A stretch of 64,000 nucleotides of DNA from RUG334 sp045599645 (GTDB taxonomy: Bacteria; Muiribacteriota; Ozemobacteria; Ozemobacterales; Ozemobacteraceae). Numbering within the stretch: the first letter of the stretch is position 1; every line of letters starts with the position of its first letter. Both the position numbers and the translations under genes were made by a program. Below, piece after piece: positions 16,059 through 25,453 of this stretch. A model generated the notes under the pieces. The model was given only the letters and a program-made list of their open reading frames with translations. It searched no databases and was not told where the DNA came from. The stretch spans positions 1 to 64,000 of the forward strand of contig JAZRWI010000068.1 of NCBI GenBank assembly GCA_045599645.1. Reading direction: 5' to 3'.

Positions 16059-17410
16059 AAAAGTTTGTATTCATATTTATATTTCTATTAAATTTTATTC
16101 ACGTTTCCTATGGCGCTCCTGCTGAATTGTTTGGCACCACTTTGATTGCTGACATATCACAACAGGTAAGCCCATCTGTCGTAGCTATCGAATCCGTTCA
16201 TTATGTCAGAACAAGGAGCTTTGGATCAGGTGATCCTTTGTTCGATAGATTTTTTAGTCACTTATTCGATGATGATTTCAGCGGTTATAATAATGTTATT
16301 CCGCAGAAGGGTAGTGGGTCCGGGGTTATTATAAGCAAAGATGGGTATTTATTAACAAATGAACATGTCATTTCATCAGCAGATGAAATCAATGTAAAAT
16401 TTGGAGATGGAAAGTCTTATAAAGCAAAGATTATAGGGAAAGATAAAACAAATGACTTAGCAGTTTTGAAAATTGATGCAAAAGAAAATCTTTCTTTTGT
16501 TCAAATGGGTGATTCAGATAATGTAAAAGTTGGTGAATGGGTTATAGCTATCGGTAATCCTTTTGGTCTTGGTATCACCGTTACAGCAGGCGTTGTATCT
16601 GCAATAAAAAGAGACTTAACTATTGATAAAAATACAAATTACACTGGTTTAATACAAACAGATGCTTCTATTAATCCTGGCAATTCAGGTGGTGCATTAA
16701 TAAATTCCAAGGGACAATTAATTGGCATAAATACAGCAATTATGCCATCTGGTCAGGGCATCGGGTTTGCTATTCCTGTAAATAGAGCTAAGAGAATAGT
16801 AGGGGATCTTATTAAATATGGAAAGGTGAAAAAAGTATCTATTGGTGTTACTTTACAAAATGTAACTAAGGAATTAGCAGAATACTTTAATGTTCCAATG
16901 AAGGGCTTATTAATATCTTCTGTTGAAGAAGATTCCAGTGCTTCAGAATGCGGTCTTGTACCTAGTGATATAATTATTTCCGTCGATGATTTCGTGGTAA
17001 ACGATGTATCAACTTTTAATAGTATTGTTGATAAATTTTCAATTGGTCAAAAGTGTAAATTAAAAATTTATAGAAAAGGAAAAATGTCTGAGGTTAGTTT
17101 AGTTTTTAAAGAAACAAAAGCTTCACAGAATGCATTAGGCATTGCTGTTAAAACTGTTGATGATGAATTGATAGAAAAATTTAATCTTTACATTGATCAA
17201 GGCTGTGTAATAACGGAAGTTATTAATGGCTCTCCTGCTTATGAAGCCGGACTAAAAAAAGGTGACATAATCTTATCTATTGATAAGAGTACCACACTAA
17301 CCGAAAAAGCTTTTGAAAAAGCTATTAATCAAATTGGTAAAAAAACTTCAGTTATTATGAGAATTGTAAGAAAAGATACTGTAGTTAGACTCATATTACC
17401 TTTAAAATAG
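16055..17410 (+). CDS. htrA: Periplasmic serine protease HtrA/DegP
   Basis: 451 residues: signal peptide ending near SYGAP, trypsin-like domain with catalytic His (LLTNEHVI), Asp (TNDLAVLKID) and Ser (NPGNSGGALIN), then two PDZ domains (about 265-350 and 360-450). It degrades or refolds damaged proteins in the periplasm. Translationally coupled to the anti-sigma gene (ATGA overlap), so it is very likely the output gene of this envelope-stress operon. No clear hairpin follows the stop. Confidence 0.95.
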   Translation: MKKFVFIFIFLLNFIHVSYGAPAELFGTTLIADISQQVSPSVVAIESVHYVRTRSFGSGDPLFDRFFSHLFDDDFSGYNNVIPQKGSGSGVIISKDGYLLTNEHVISSADEINVKFGDGKSYKAKIIGKDKTNDLAVLKIDAKENLSFVQMGDSDNVKVGEWVIAIGNPFGLGITVTAGVVSAIKRDLTIDKNTNYTGLIQTDASINPGNSGGALINSKGQLIGINTAIMPSGQGIGFAIPVNRAKRIVGDLIKYGKVKKVSIGVTLQNVTKELAEYFNVPMKGLLISSVEEDSSASECGLVPSDIIISVDDFVVNDVSTFNSIVDKFSIGQKCKLKIYRKGKMSEVSLVFKETKASQNALGIAVKTVDDELIEKFNLYIDQGCVITEVINGSPAYEAGLKKGDIILSIDKSTTLTEKAFEKAINQIGKKTSVIMRIVRKDTVVRLILPLK

Positions 17411-17440
17411 AAAAATCTTTGTACCTTTAGTAAAAAATGG

Positions 17441-17469
17441 TTGAATTTCTTGTGAAGTTTTTCTATAAT
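17441..17469 (+). promoter_or_regulatory. Sigma70 promoter of the EIIA gene
   Basis: TTGAAT, 17 bp spacer, perfect TATAAT. A short leader follows with ribosome site CGGAGGG at 17488-17494, before the ATG at 17502. Confidence 0.75.
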
Positions 17470-17501
17470 CAAAATAATGACACTCACCGGAGGGCATATA
17501 A

Positions 17502-17954
17502 ATGCAATTAGTTGATGTATTAAAGGAAAATATGATTTTCCTTAACTTCGAAGCAGCAAATAAAGAAGATGCTATTGAAAAATTTATAAATTCCTTAGAA
17601 AAGACAGGAACAATTAAAGAAGCAAATGCTCTTAAAGATGCTCTACTTGAACGTGAAAAATTAGGTACCACTGGCGTTGGTAACGGAATTGCTATGCCAC
17701 ACGCTCGTTCAAGCGCTATTAAAGATTTAACAGTAGCTTTCTTTAGAAGCGAAAAGGGTTTTGATTTTAAATCAATGGATTCTGAACCAGTTCATTTGGT
17801 ATTCTTGTTATTGGCTCCAGTATCAGCTGGTGGTCCATATTTAAAGCTTCTTGCTAATATTTCTAGACTTCTTAGAAGTGAAGATTTTAGAAATTCTCTC
17901 ATGGAAGCCAAAGATGTTGCTGCAGTAATGCAGATTATTCAGGATAACGAATAA
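17502..17954 (+). CDS. PTS EIIA domain protein (PtsN/fructose type)
   Basis: 150 residues, a single mannitol/fructose-type EIIA domain. The phospho-accepting His is in NGIAMPHARS (about residue 67), and the fold marker RSEKGFDFKSMDSEPVHLVFLLLAP is present in part. No EIIB or EIIC gene is close, so this is more likely a regulatory nitrogen-PTS-type EIIA than part of a sugar uptake system. First gene of an operon with the two exported proteins that follow. Confidence 0.88.
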   Translation: MQLVDVLKENMIFLNFEAANKEDAIEKFINSLEKTGTIKEANALKDALLEREKLGTTGVGNGIAMPHARSSAIKDLTVAFFRSEKGFDFKSMDSEPVHLVFLLLAPVSAGGPYLKLLANISRLLRSEDFRNSLMEAKDVAAVMQIIQDNE

Positions 17955-17966
17955 TTAGGTTTTATT

Positions 17967-18473
17967 TTGAATAAATTCAGAATTATAGCAATTATAACCC
18001 TGTTATCCTTTTATGGTGCAGGGTTTTGCGTTTTAGATAATTCAGGGTCTGACTTAAAGCTTAAATATTCTGTTGATGCTGCTTCAAAAAGAAATAGCAG
18101 AAAGAATAAAAAGGATTCGAAAAAATCCGAAAGTAAAAAAGCTGTTGAAGAGCAGAAGGAAGATACTGAATTATTGATGGACAATGAGCTGGCACGTAAT
18201 TATATGCCAGATATATATCGTTGTCCAGATTGCGGATATGAACAGGATGAACCAGGTAATTGCCCCGATCATGTAACTCTTGAACTAATCAAGATTATAT
18301 CTGATCCGAAAGATCCTTTGGCTCCTGCTGAACTTGATGGGAATGAAGATATTCTTGTTGATGTTCCTTTAAATATTCAATTTAAAAAAGATCAAATTGA
18401 AGAAAAGAAGGAAGATGATAAGGATACAAAATCAAAAAAGAATTCTTCAAACAAATCAAAAACGAGTAAATAA
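17967..18473 (+). CDS. Exported protein with zinc-ribbon-like motif
   Basis: Probable TTG start at 17967, 12 bp after the EIIA stop; the ribosome site is weak. The 168-residue product has a hydrophobic N-terminal export signal, a Lys/Ser-rich linker, the motif YRCPDCGYEQDEPGNCPDH (about 89-107) and a Lys/Asp/Ser-rich tail. CPDCG...CPDH resembles the metal-site of heavy-metal-binding-domain proteins. I infer an envelope metal-binding protein; no function can be assigned. Confidence 0.6.
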   Translation: MNKFRIIAIITLLSFYGAGFCVLDNSGSDLKLKYSVDAASKRNSRKNKKDSKKSESKKAVEEQKEDTELLMDNELARNYMPDIYRCPDCGYEQDEPGNCPDHVTLELIKIISDPKDPLAPAELDGNEDILVDVPLNIQFKKDQIEEKKEDDKDTKSKKNSSNKSKTSK

Positions 18474-18475
18474 TT

Positions 18476-19474
18476 ATGAAAAAGCCTTTAGAAAAATTAT
18501 CTATAATCTTAGCTTTGTTCTCTGCGCTTAGCTTGGCTTTACCAGTTGATGCAGCTGATAAAGAAAAGGAAGGAATCGTAAGAGGAAGTTATATCAATCT
18601 TAGAGCTGAACCAAAATTCAATTCTCAGATTGTTGGTAAGAAATTAAGAGGGGATACCTATACAATCAAATTTGAACAACAGAATTGGTTAAAGGTAATC
18701 TTCAAGGATAATACTGAAGGCTGGATATATAAAACATTAATCGAAGCAACTAACAAGGAAGCTTTGGAAAACAAAACTGAATTAGAAGAAAATAATTCTT
18801 CTGATCAAAAAAATGATGATAATGCATCTAAGAAAGATGTAAAAACTGATTCTGCTAAGACTAATGAAAATAAAACAGAAAAATCAAAGCCTGAATCAGT
18901 GAAACCTGCAAAATCAGCATTAGACAGTGAAAAACCGCTTGTAAAGCCTGTAAATCAAAAACAGATTCCTGATGTAGTTGAAGAATCAGGAACTGCTGAA
19001 GAATTATATAATCAAGCTATAAAGCTGTATGAAAAAAGAAAATATGCTGAAGCTCTCGATAAAAATAAAGCTGCCAGCAAGAAGGCTCCTAAAAATGCAG
19101 AAATTCTAAATAATATTGGAAATTGTCAATTTAAGCTTGGTAGAATCGAAGATGCATTAGAATCCTGGAAAGAAGCATTAAAAATAGCCCCAAGATCAGG
19201 TAAGATATGTAATAATCTTGGTATAGCATATTATCAGCTTGATAAAAACAAGGATGCAATAGAATATTACAAAAAAGCAATTTTATTTGAATCTGATTTT
19301 GCAGATCCATACTACAACATTGCGTCAGTATACGGTTTTATTGGAAACTTTGATGATGCTTTAATGTATTATAAAAAATTCCTGGAATTTAACCCGGATG
19401 ATACAATGAAAAAACTGGCTGATGAACGAATTGCGTATTGCGAAAAACAATTAAATAAAAAGCTAGGGAAGTAA
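18476..19474 (+). CDS. Exported SH3b and TPR protein
   Basis: 332 residues: signal peptide ending near PVDAA, a bacterial SH3 domain (about 35-92, GSYINLRAEPKFNSQIVG, EGWIYKTLIE), a long charged linker, then three to four tetratricopeptide repeats (about 175-325, such as AEILNNIGNCQFKLGRIEDA). SH3b domains bind peptidoglycan and TPRs bind proteins, so it may act as a wall-linked scaffold. Begins 2 bp after the previous stop. Its stop codon lies in the terminator stem. Confidence 0.85.
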   Translation: MKKPLEKLSIILALFSALSLALPVDAADKEKEGIVRGSYINLRAEPKFNSQIVGKKLRGDTYTIKFEQQNWLKVIFKDNTEGWIYKTLIEATNKEALENKTELEENNSSDQKNDDNASKKDVKTDSAKTNENKTEKSKPESVKPAKSALDSEKPLVKPVNQKQIPDVVEESGTAEELYNQAIKLYEKRKYAEALDKNKAASKKAPKNAEILNNIGNCQFKLGRIEDALESWKEALKIAPRSGKICNNLGIAYYQLDKNKDAIEYYKKAILFESDFADPYYNIASVYGFIGNFDDALMYYKKFLEFNPDDTMKKLADERIAYCEKQLNKKLGK

Positions 19475-19510
19475 TAAAAAGGCCACTCAAAAGAGTGGCC
19501 TTTTTATTAC
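19471..19510. terminator. Shared bidirectional terminator containing both stop codons
   Basis: A perfect inverted repeat of 18 bp arms (19471-19488 and 19493-19510) around AAAA, with A and T tracts at both ends. The TAA of the forward gene (19472-19474) and of the reverse gene (19507-19509) are inside the arms, so one palindrome ends two convergent genes. Confidence 0.9.
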
Positions 19511-21378
19511 TGACTAAATCCTTTTCTGAAAACAAAGACAGAATCAGATTTTGTTTTAACTATTAGCTTGTCACTATCAAGCTTCAGAGAATCTTCTATA
19601 AGTTCTCCGTTTACATGACAGGTCCATTTTATGCTTTCACTTCCAACATGCATGCAGAATATCCAACCATCTGCTGTACCTATATACATGACTTTATCGT
19701 CAAAAACCGGATTAGTTACAAAGGTTCTATTCTTACTAGTGAAGATTAATTTTGTAGAACCAGATTCTGGGTTTACAGAATAAATTTTTTCTCTATGAGC
19801 ATAAATACCCTTTTCATTATTGAAAACAACAGGGTATATATCCGCTTTATTTGGAAGCGCATTTAATCTGCATTCTACATTACCGCCATCGAGTTCAACA
19901 GCATAGTATAAACCTTCTTCAGTTATAAAATGAGCCTTTCTATCATTAACCCACACTGGTTTTATACTTGAAAAACTTTCATTAAAAATCTTATGTATCA
20001 GATGACCATCTTTATAGCTGAGTGTAACAATTTCACCTGTTTTAAATGATGCAACGAGGTTTTCACCATATTCAGACAATAAACCTCTTTGAGCTCTTCC
20101 ACCAATTTTAGAAACTGTGTGCTGATATTCCCATTCCTGAGTTCCTTTTTTTATGTCCAGACATTTAATAAAACCATTCTGACAAGCAACTATGAGTTTG
20201 TTACCATGTTCAAGATATGAAATATCATCAAGATATTTATCAGGGAAGAGTCTCGAAATCTTTGAGGGTTGATCAATGGTATTTAACCAAAGTTCTTCAC
20301 CTTTTTCCACATCATAAACAGCTATTTTACCATATTCATAAAATGCTATCATATACTTACCATCAGATGAGAAATGAGTAGTAATAGGAATCAATACTTT
20401 ATTTTCATCTGAAATTTCTTCATTTGCATATTCTGTATCAGATGCAGTCATTTCTGGATATGGTATTTCCCAAGAAGTATCACCTAAGTTATTTGTGTAG
20501 CAAATAAACTTATTTTCAGTCGCAACTATAGGAGCATTTGTTTTTTCAATACCTTTATTTACGACTACTGAATTTACAAAGGTTTTACCAACTTCCTTGC
20601 CATCATTGATTGAGAATGCTCTAACATCCTTACCATTATTAACCCAGATATAATTATCATCAAATGACACATTACCTGGTGTTCTTGTTACAAACTTTTC
20701 AAGGGGATTATATTTCTGATAAACTTGCCATATAAGCTTTTCTTCATTATTGTTTGAGTATTTGTTATAAGACGAATAACTAATTTGCAAGCCGAGAATT
20801 AAAGCAATCGCTCCAACATAACCCATCCATTTCCCATCGCCCCAATCTTTACCAAAAATCATTTCAAAAAATGACTTAACGATTAAAGCAGTTAAGAATT
20901 GTATGAATGTTAATGCAGCAATAATTCCGGTCATAGAACCAGTAACAAGTAATTCGTATGGAATATTTTTTCTTGTCCAAGCGGACTGAATTATATCTAT
21001 TATGCTGGATAAATTATTAACTACTGGTTCATAAACATTACCAAACCAAGCAGAGAATATACCAAATATAAAGAAAATTCCTGCAAATACAGAGTATATA
21101 ATGGAACGCATCATAATCTGTATGGCAAGAAGCATTAGTAAAATACTTCCTATAAAGATATAGGATATTACACTCATTGGTGGGAATGTTATAAATTCAC
21201 CAAAGCAATTACCTAAGTGATAAAGCTGGTAGAAGATAATGCATGCCAATGGTAACATGAATACAAAATTCTTCAACGTTTCCAAAAGATGCGATTTCTT
21301 CTTTGGTTTTGTTTTAGTTACAGCCTTTTCCGGTTTAATGACCACCGGATTATTTGTTACTATTGGTACATCGTCCAT
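19507..21378 (-). CDS. Membrane protein with C-terminal PQQ/WD-like beta-propeller
   Basis: 623 residues. After a charged cytoplasmic start there are about five membrane helices (about 30-210), then a propeller of PQQ-like repeats (about 225-620, such as KYMIAFYEYGKIAVYDVEKGEELW and GTADGWIFCMHVGSESIKWTCHVNGELI in part). The fold suggests an outward-facing binding platform, in the manner of BamB-like or dehydrogenase propellers, but no PQQ enzyme residues are evident. Function unknown. It stands alone on the reverse strand. Confidence 0.75.
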   Translation of the reverse strand: MDDVPIVTNNPVVIKPEKAVTKTKPKKKSHLLETLKNFVFMLPLACIIFYQLYHLGNCFGEFITFPPMSVISYIFIGSILLMLLAIQIMMRSIIYSVFAGIFFIFGIFSAWFGNVYEPVVNNLSSIIDIIQSAWTRKNIPYELLVTGSMTGIIAALTFIQFLTALIVKSFFEMIFGKDWGDGKWMGYVGAIALILGLQISYSSYNKYSNNNEEKLIWQVYQKYNPLEKFVTRTPGNVSFDDNYIWVNNGKDVRAFSINDGKEVGKTFVNSVVVNKGIEKTNAPIVATENKFICYTNNLGDTSWEIPYPEMTASDTEYANEEISDENKVLIPITTHFSSDGKYMIAFYEYGKIAVYDVEKGEELWLNTIDQPSKISRLFPDKYLDDISYLEHGNKLIVACQNGFIKCLDIKKGTQEWEYQHTVSKIGGRAQRGLLSEYGENLVASFKTGEIVTLSYKDGHLIHKIFNESFSSIKPVWVNDRKAHFITEEGLYYAVELDGGNVECRLNALPNKADIYPVVFNNEKGIYAHREKIYSVNPESGSTKLIFTSKNRTFVTNPVFDDKVMYIGTADGWIFCMHVGSESIKWTCHVNGELIEDSLKLDSDKLIVKTKSDSVFVFRKGFSQ

Positions 21379-21455
21379 GGTAAACCCTCTGAAATAGAAT
21401 TAGTCAAAACGTACATCGGAAGCAGAGCAAATTTTATTAACTATTTGAAATATTC

Positions 21456-21482
21456 TTGACACATTTATAAGTAAAATATAAA
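21456..21482 (+). promoter_or_regulatory. Probable sigma70 promoter of the kinase/tldD/tldE operon
   Basis: Perfect TTGACA at 21456-21461 followed by TATAAA at 21477-21482 (15 bp spacer) or TAAACT at 21479-21484 (17 bp). A ribosome site TAGGAGGT at 21515-21522 follows and supports the TTG start at 21528. Confidence 0.6.
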
Positions 21483-21527
21483 CTAATTTTACTGCAGTTT
21501 AGACCCTAGTGGTTTAGGAGGTTCCTC

Positions 21528-22559
21528 TTGTCATCGGTATCACATATTTTCTTTAAAATAGCCAATGAAAAGGATTCAGAGCTTGAAGCCTGTGAATACC
21601 TTGATTTATTTGCGCGTAAATGCGGTTTTTGTTCAGAAACTATAGATGAAATGCGACTTGCTTTTATAGAAGCAATTATAAATGCTAAAGAACACGCACC
21701 AAAAGATTTACCTAATGCTGAACATAAAGATATTCATTGTACATTAACATATGTAAATGATAATATTGAAATAAATATAAGAGATTATGGTAAAGGCTTT
21801 GATCCAACTGTTGTGGAAAAGCCTGATATACGAAAAAAGCTAAAGTCTTCTTACAAAAGAGGTTGGGGACTAATGCTTATGGAAAAGCTTATGGATGGCG
21901 CAGAAATCTCATCTATGCCACCATCAGGTACATTGATACACTTAGTTAAGAAAAAACTTCAGAATGTTGAACCTAATGAATCGCAAATAGCAAAAGAACA
22001 AAAGAGATTTGAACGTCTGAGATACATTCTCGGTAGTTTTATTGATTTGAGTTCATTCTTATGTCAAAGCAAAAATCTACAGTCCGGTTTGCGTTCAATG
22101 TTAAGAATATTATTAGGTACACTTGGAGTTTCAAGAGGTGCCGTTTATACTTTTGATAAGGAATCAAAGAACCTTTCTTGTTTCGTAGATATAAAACTTA
22201 GAGCTAATGCTAAGCTTCCAAAGATTGAGCTCTCTCCAGAAACATTAGAAAAAATATCTGCAAAATCAGATTGTGTTGTTACTGACATTATTAAAGAAGA
22301 TGTTAGTAATTTTAACGATGCATTTAAAAATGATGGAATAACCCATGTCTATGCTTTAAAAACTGATGATAATAATCATGGGCTGCTAATACTGGGTAAT
22401 AGATTCCATAATGATGAACCGGAAGATTTTGACAGTGAATTATTGACAGTAATAGCTCGTAACATTTCTTCAGCTATAAATACATATAAATTAATGGAAA
22501 ATCTGAAAGTCGCCAATACAGAATTAGATAAACGTTTGGCTGAACTGGAAGGGAAATAA
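21528..22559 (+). CDS. RsbW/SpoIIAB-like ATPase with GAF domain
   Basis: TTG start chosen because a full TAGGAGGT site lies 5 bases upstream. 343 residues. The N-terminal HATPase domain (about 1-145) has N box EAIINAKEH, G1 DYGKGFD and G2 KRGWGLMLMEKLMD, as in RsbW-type anti-sigma kinases and phosphatase partners. A GAF domain (about 170-325) and a short coiled tail follow. It probably takes part in a serine-kinase switch; no anti-anti-sigma gene is nearby. It is followed by tldD after 27 bp. Confidence 0.85.
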   Translation: MSSVSHIFFKIANEKDSELEACEYLDLFARKCGFCSETIDEMRLAFIEAIINAKEHAPKDLPNAEHKDIHCTLTYVNDNIEINIRDYGKGFDPTVVEKPDIRKKLKSSYKRGWGLMLMEKLMDGAEISSMPPSGTLIHLVKKKLQNVEPNESQIAKEQKRFERLRYILGSFIDLSSFLCQSKNLQSGLRSMLRILLGTLGVSRGAVYTFDKESKNLSCFVDIKLRANAKLPKIELSPETLEKISAKSDCVVTDIIKEDVSNFNDAFKNDGITHVYALKTDDNNHGLLILGNRFHNDEPEDFDSELLTVIARNISSAINTYKLMENLKVANTELDKRLAELEGK

Positions 22560-22586
22560 TATAAGACAAAAAGGGGCCTTGTAAGA

Positions 22587-24071
22587 ATGACGCTTTCAGC
22601 CGAATTAAAAGCTGCAATAAGAAGTAATATTAATAAGTTAACACAGAATGGCGCTGAATACGTTGATGTTAGATATTATACTTGTGATGACCTTGAAGAA
22701 TTAATTCTTGATGATGGTAATCTAGAAACTAACAGAACTGTATATGAAAGTGGTATTGGTGTAAGGGTATTATGGGGCGGAGCCTGGGGCTTTGCTGCAA
22801 CAAGTGATATCAATGATATAGGTAATTGTTTTGAATTAGCTCGAAATAACGCAGAAACTGCTTCAAAACTTGTAAAAATAAGATTAGATATGGGCAAAAT
22901 ACCTGCTCATTGTGATTCTTATAGTTCACCAATCGTAACTGATTACTTTCAGGTCTCACTTAAAGATAAGCTGGAATTTCTTAAATCAATTGATGAAGAA
23001 CTAAATGAATCCTGGATTACTAAAAGAATGATTAGAACTCAGTTCCAAAGAAGTTCTGTATATTTCTTTAATAGTGAAGGAACAGAAACCGTTAAAAATA
23101 TGAGAGATGTCTTTGGGCACATCGAAATATTTGCAACAGATAAAGACGGTCAGAATCAGAGAAGAAGCCATGATTTATTTTCAAATGGAAATCCAACTCG
23201 TGGCTATGAAATGCTCACTGACCCCGATTTATTTTCATCACATGCCGGTAGATTAAAATATGAATTAAAGCAACTTATAAATGCTGATGAATTGGAATAT
23301 GGAAAAAGATCTGTAATCATAACACCAGGGCAGGGATTTTTGCAGGTTCATGAAACTATAGGCCACCCGTTGGAATTAGATAGAATTTTGGGTTACGAAC
23401 TTTCTTATGCTGGTGGTTCCTTTGTTAATCTCGAATCATTCGGTCACTTAAGATATGGCTCTGAAAAGTTAAATGTATCTGCTGGTGGTGATTTCCCAAA
23501 TTCACCAGGTAGCTTTGGCTTTGATGATGAAGGTTCTCCAGAAGGCAATTATCTACTTATAGATAAAGGTATTCTTGTCAATGCTATAAGTTCAAGAGCA
23601 ATGATTTCTGAAGCTAATCAAAAAATTGGCTATCAGCTTTTCAAGAAAAGTGGTGGATGTGCTAGAACAACAGCATTTTACAGAGCTCCAATTGATAGAA
23701 TGACAAATGTCAATATTTTACCTGGTAATGACGGAACCATGGAAGATATAATCGCATCAACAGAAGATGGTATTATAGTCGATACACCTCTATCATGGTC
23801 AATAGGTTCCAATAGAGAACATTTCCATTTTGCATGTGAAATAGCCTGGGAAGTAAAGAACGGTGAAAAAACCAGAATGCTTCGTAATCCAAGCTATCAA
23901 GGTCATACTCTGGAATTCTATAATAATGTTTCAGCCGTAGGTGATAAGTCAACTTGGCAATTATGGCAAGTAGATAACTGTGGCAAAGGTGAACCGAATC
24001 AAGCTTTGGAATTAGGTCATGGTGTTCCTGTTTTTAAAGTTGATAATGTAATTACAGGAGAAATGAAATAA
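22587..24071 (+). CDS. tldD: Zinc metalloprotease TldD
   Basis: 494 residues, matching the TldD family length. The zinc motif HETIGHPLE (about 255-263) carries the HExxxH ligands; other family marks include the N-terminal ARNNAETASKL segment and the glycine-rich GGDFPNSPGSFGFDDEG part. TldD works with TldE as a protease on modified or unfolded peptides. A plausible AAGGGG ribosome site precedes the ATG. TldE follows after 2 bp. Confidence 0.95.
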   Translation: MTLSAELKAAIRSNINKLTQNGAEYVDVRYYTCDDLEELILDDGNLETNRTVYESGIGVRVLWGGAWGFAATSDINDIGNCFELARNNAETASKLVKIRLDMGKIPAHCDSYSSPIVTDYFQVSLKDKLEFLKSIDEELNESWITKRMIRTQFQRSSVYFFNSEGTETVKNMRDVFGHIEIFATDKDGQNQRRSHDLFSNGNPTRGYEMLTDPDLFSSHAGRLKYELKQLINADELEYGKRSVIITPGQGFLQVHETIGHPLELDRILGYELSYAGGSFVNLESFGHLRYGSEKLNVSAGGDFPNSPGSFGFDDEGSPEGNYLLIDKGILVNAISSRAMISEANQKIGYQLFKKSGGCARTTAFYRAPIDRMTNVNILPGNDGTMEDIIASTEDGIIVDTPLSWSIGSNREHFHFACEIAWEVKNGEKTRMLRNPSYQGHTLEFYNNVSAVGDKSTWQLWQVDNCGKGEPNQALELGHGVPVFKVDNVITGEMK

Positions 24072-24073
24072 CC

Positions 24074-25450
24074 ATGAGAAATTGCAAAGCTTTCGATTAT
24101 ATAAGGACTATTAGAGATATAGCTGCAGAAAAAGGAATAAATGCTTCTTTTGAACTTCATATTGAAAAAAGTCATTTAATGAGAATTGGTAATAATTCTG
24201 TTTCATTAAATACATCTGAACACCTCAACAGATTGTGTATTGAAGTAATAAAAGGTAAAAAATCTGGCTTTCATATTCAGATGGGTACAATTACCTCACC
24301 TGAATATGTAGAAAAAGCTCTTAATATTGCTATTGAAAAAGCTGAAAATGCATTTGAAAGTAACTATACACCATTATTGTCTGGTCCGACAGAAAATATT
24401 GAAAAGTCTAATCAATATGATTCTGAATTAGAAAATCTAGACTCCGAATATAAAGTAAATTTTTTTAAGGAAATTATCAATAAAGTTGGTTCAGATTATT
24501 GCTACTCTGGCTCCTGGTCCAGTGGTTCCGTAGAAAAATTTCTTGTATCTACAAAAAATAGATTTGAAGCATGGCATCTTGGTACTGATCAACAATTCGT
24601 AATGGTTCTTAATCATCCTACTAAAAGGTGGGAACTTAAGAGCGCTTTGACGGGTTGGAGATTAAATGATTTCAAGCCTTCTGACGCAATAGATTATTTT
24701 AAAAGTCTTTTGCCGGTTTATGAAAATAATGAAGGTTATAAAGTTAAACCTGGTTCCTATACTGTTGCTTTCGGACCAGGTGCAATTTCAGAGCTTTTAT
24801 TAGCTTCTAGTGAAATAGCTTTTGATGGCCAGACTTATGAAGATAAGATTTCCTGGCTTTGCAATAATAAATTTGGCGATAAAATCGCTCAAGAATTCAT
24901 TTCGCTGTATGATGACCCTGAAAGTGAATTAGTTTTTGGTATGAATTTTGATGATGCCGGCACTGCAAGAAAGAAATTTCCACTAATTGAAAATGGTAAA
25001 TTCATGGGAATTATGTATGATAGTTCTACTGCTGCCAAATACAAAAAACCATTAACAGGTCATTCATTAGATTCAGTTAACAATGTGATTTTGCTTCCTG
25101 GTAAAGATACACCTGATATTCTTGAAGCTTGTAAAGATTTAGGAAAGGTTATATTTATCCCTGATATTCATTATGTTGGCATTCCTAGTCCAACAAAAGG
25201 AATTCTAACTGGGAGTTCAAGATATAATGCTGTCTTAATAGAAGATGGTAAAATGGTTGCGCCACTTTTTTCCTGCAGAATTACAGAAAGGATTGGAAAA
25301 ATTTTTAACAATATAATTAAAATGTCTAAGGAAAGTATCTCCTTTAATATATCAAACACCTATGAAAGAAGAACTCCTTTTGCATTTGGAATGCCTACCT
25401 ATATCATTGCTAAGAACGTAATGATAACAGATAGTTCTGATAGTTTTTAA
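24074..25450 (+). CDS. tldE: TldE/PmbA, partner of TldD
   Basis: 458 residues; the inactive subunit of the TldD-TldE metalloprotease. It has the paralogous fold (GAISELLLASSEIAFDGQTYEDKISW, then GLDSVNNVILLPG-type stretch at HSLDSVNNVILLPG) without the HExxxH zinc site, as expected for TldE. Adjacent pairing with tldD supports the call. The MATE transporter starts 3 bp downstream with a TTG codon. Confidence 0.92.
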   Translation: MRNCKAFDYIRTIRDIAAEKGINASFELHIEKSHLMRIGNNSVSLNTSEHLNRLCIEVIKGKKSGFHIQMGTITSPEYVEKALNIAIEKAENAFESNYTPLLSGPTENIEKSNQYDSELENLDSEYKVNFFKEIINKVGSDYCYSGSWSSGSVEKFLVSTKNRFEAWHLGTDQQFVMVLNHPTKRWELKSALTGWRLNDFKPSDAIDYFKSLLPVYENNEGYKVKPGSYTVAFGPGAISELLLASSEIAFDGQTYEDKISWLCNNKFGDKIAQEFISLYDDPESELVFGMNFDDAGTARKKFPLIENGKFMGIMYDSSTAAKYKKPLTGHSLDSVNNVILLPGKDTPDILEACKDLGKVIFIPDIHYVGIPSPTKGILTGSSRYNAVLIEDGKMVAPLFSCRITERIGKIFNNIIKMSKESISFNISNTYERRTPFAFGMPTYIIAKNVMITDSSDSF

Positions 25451-25453
25451 ATC

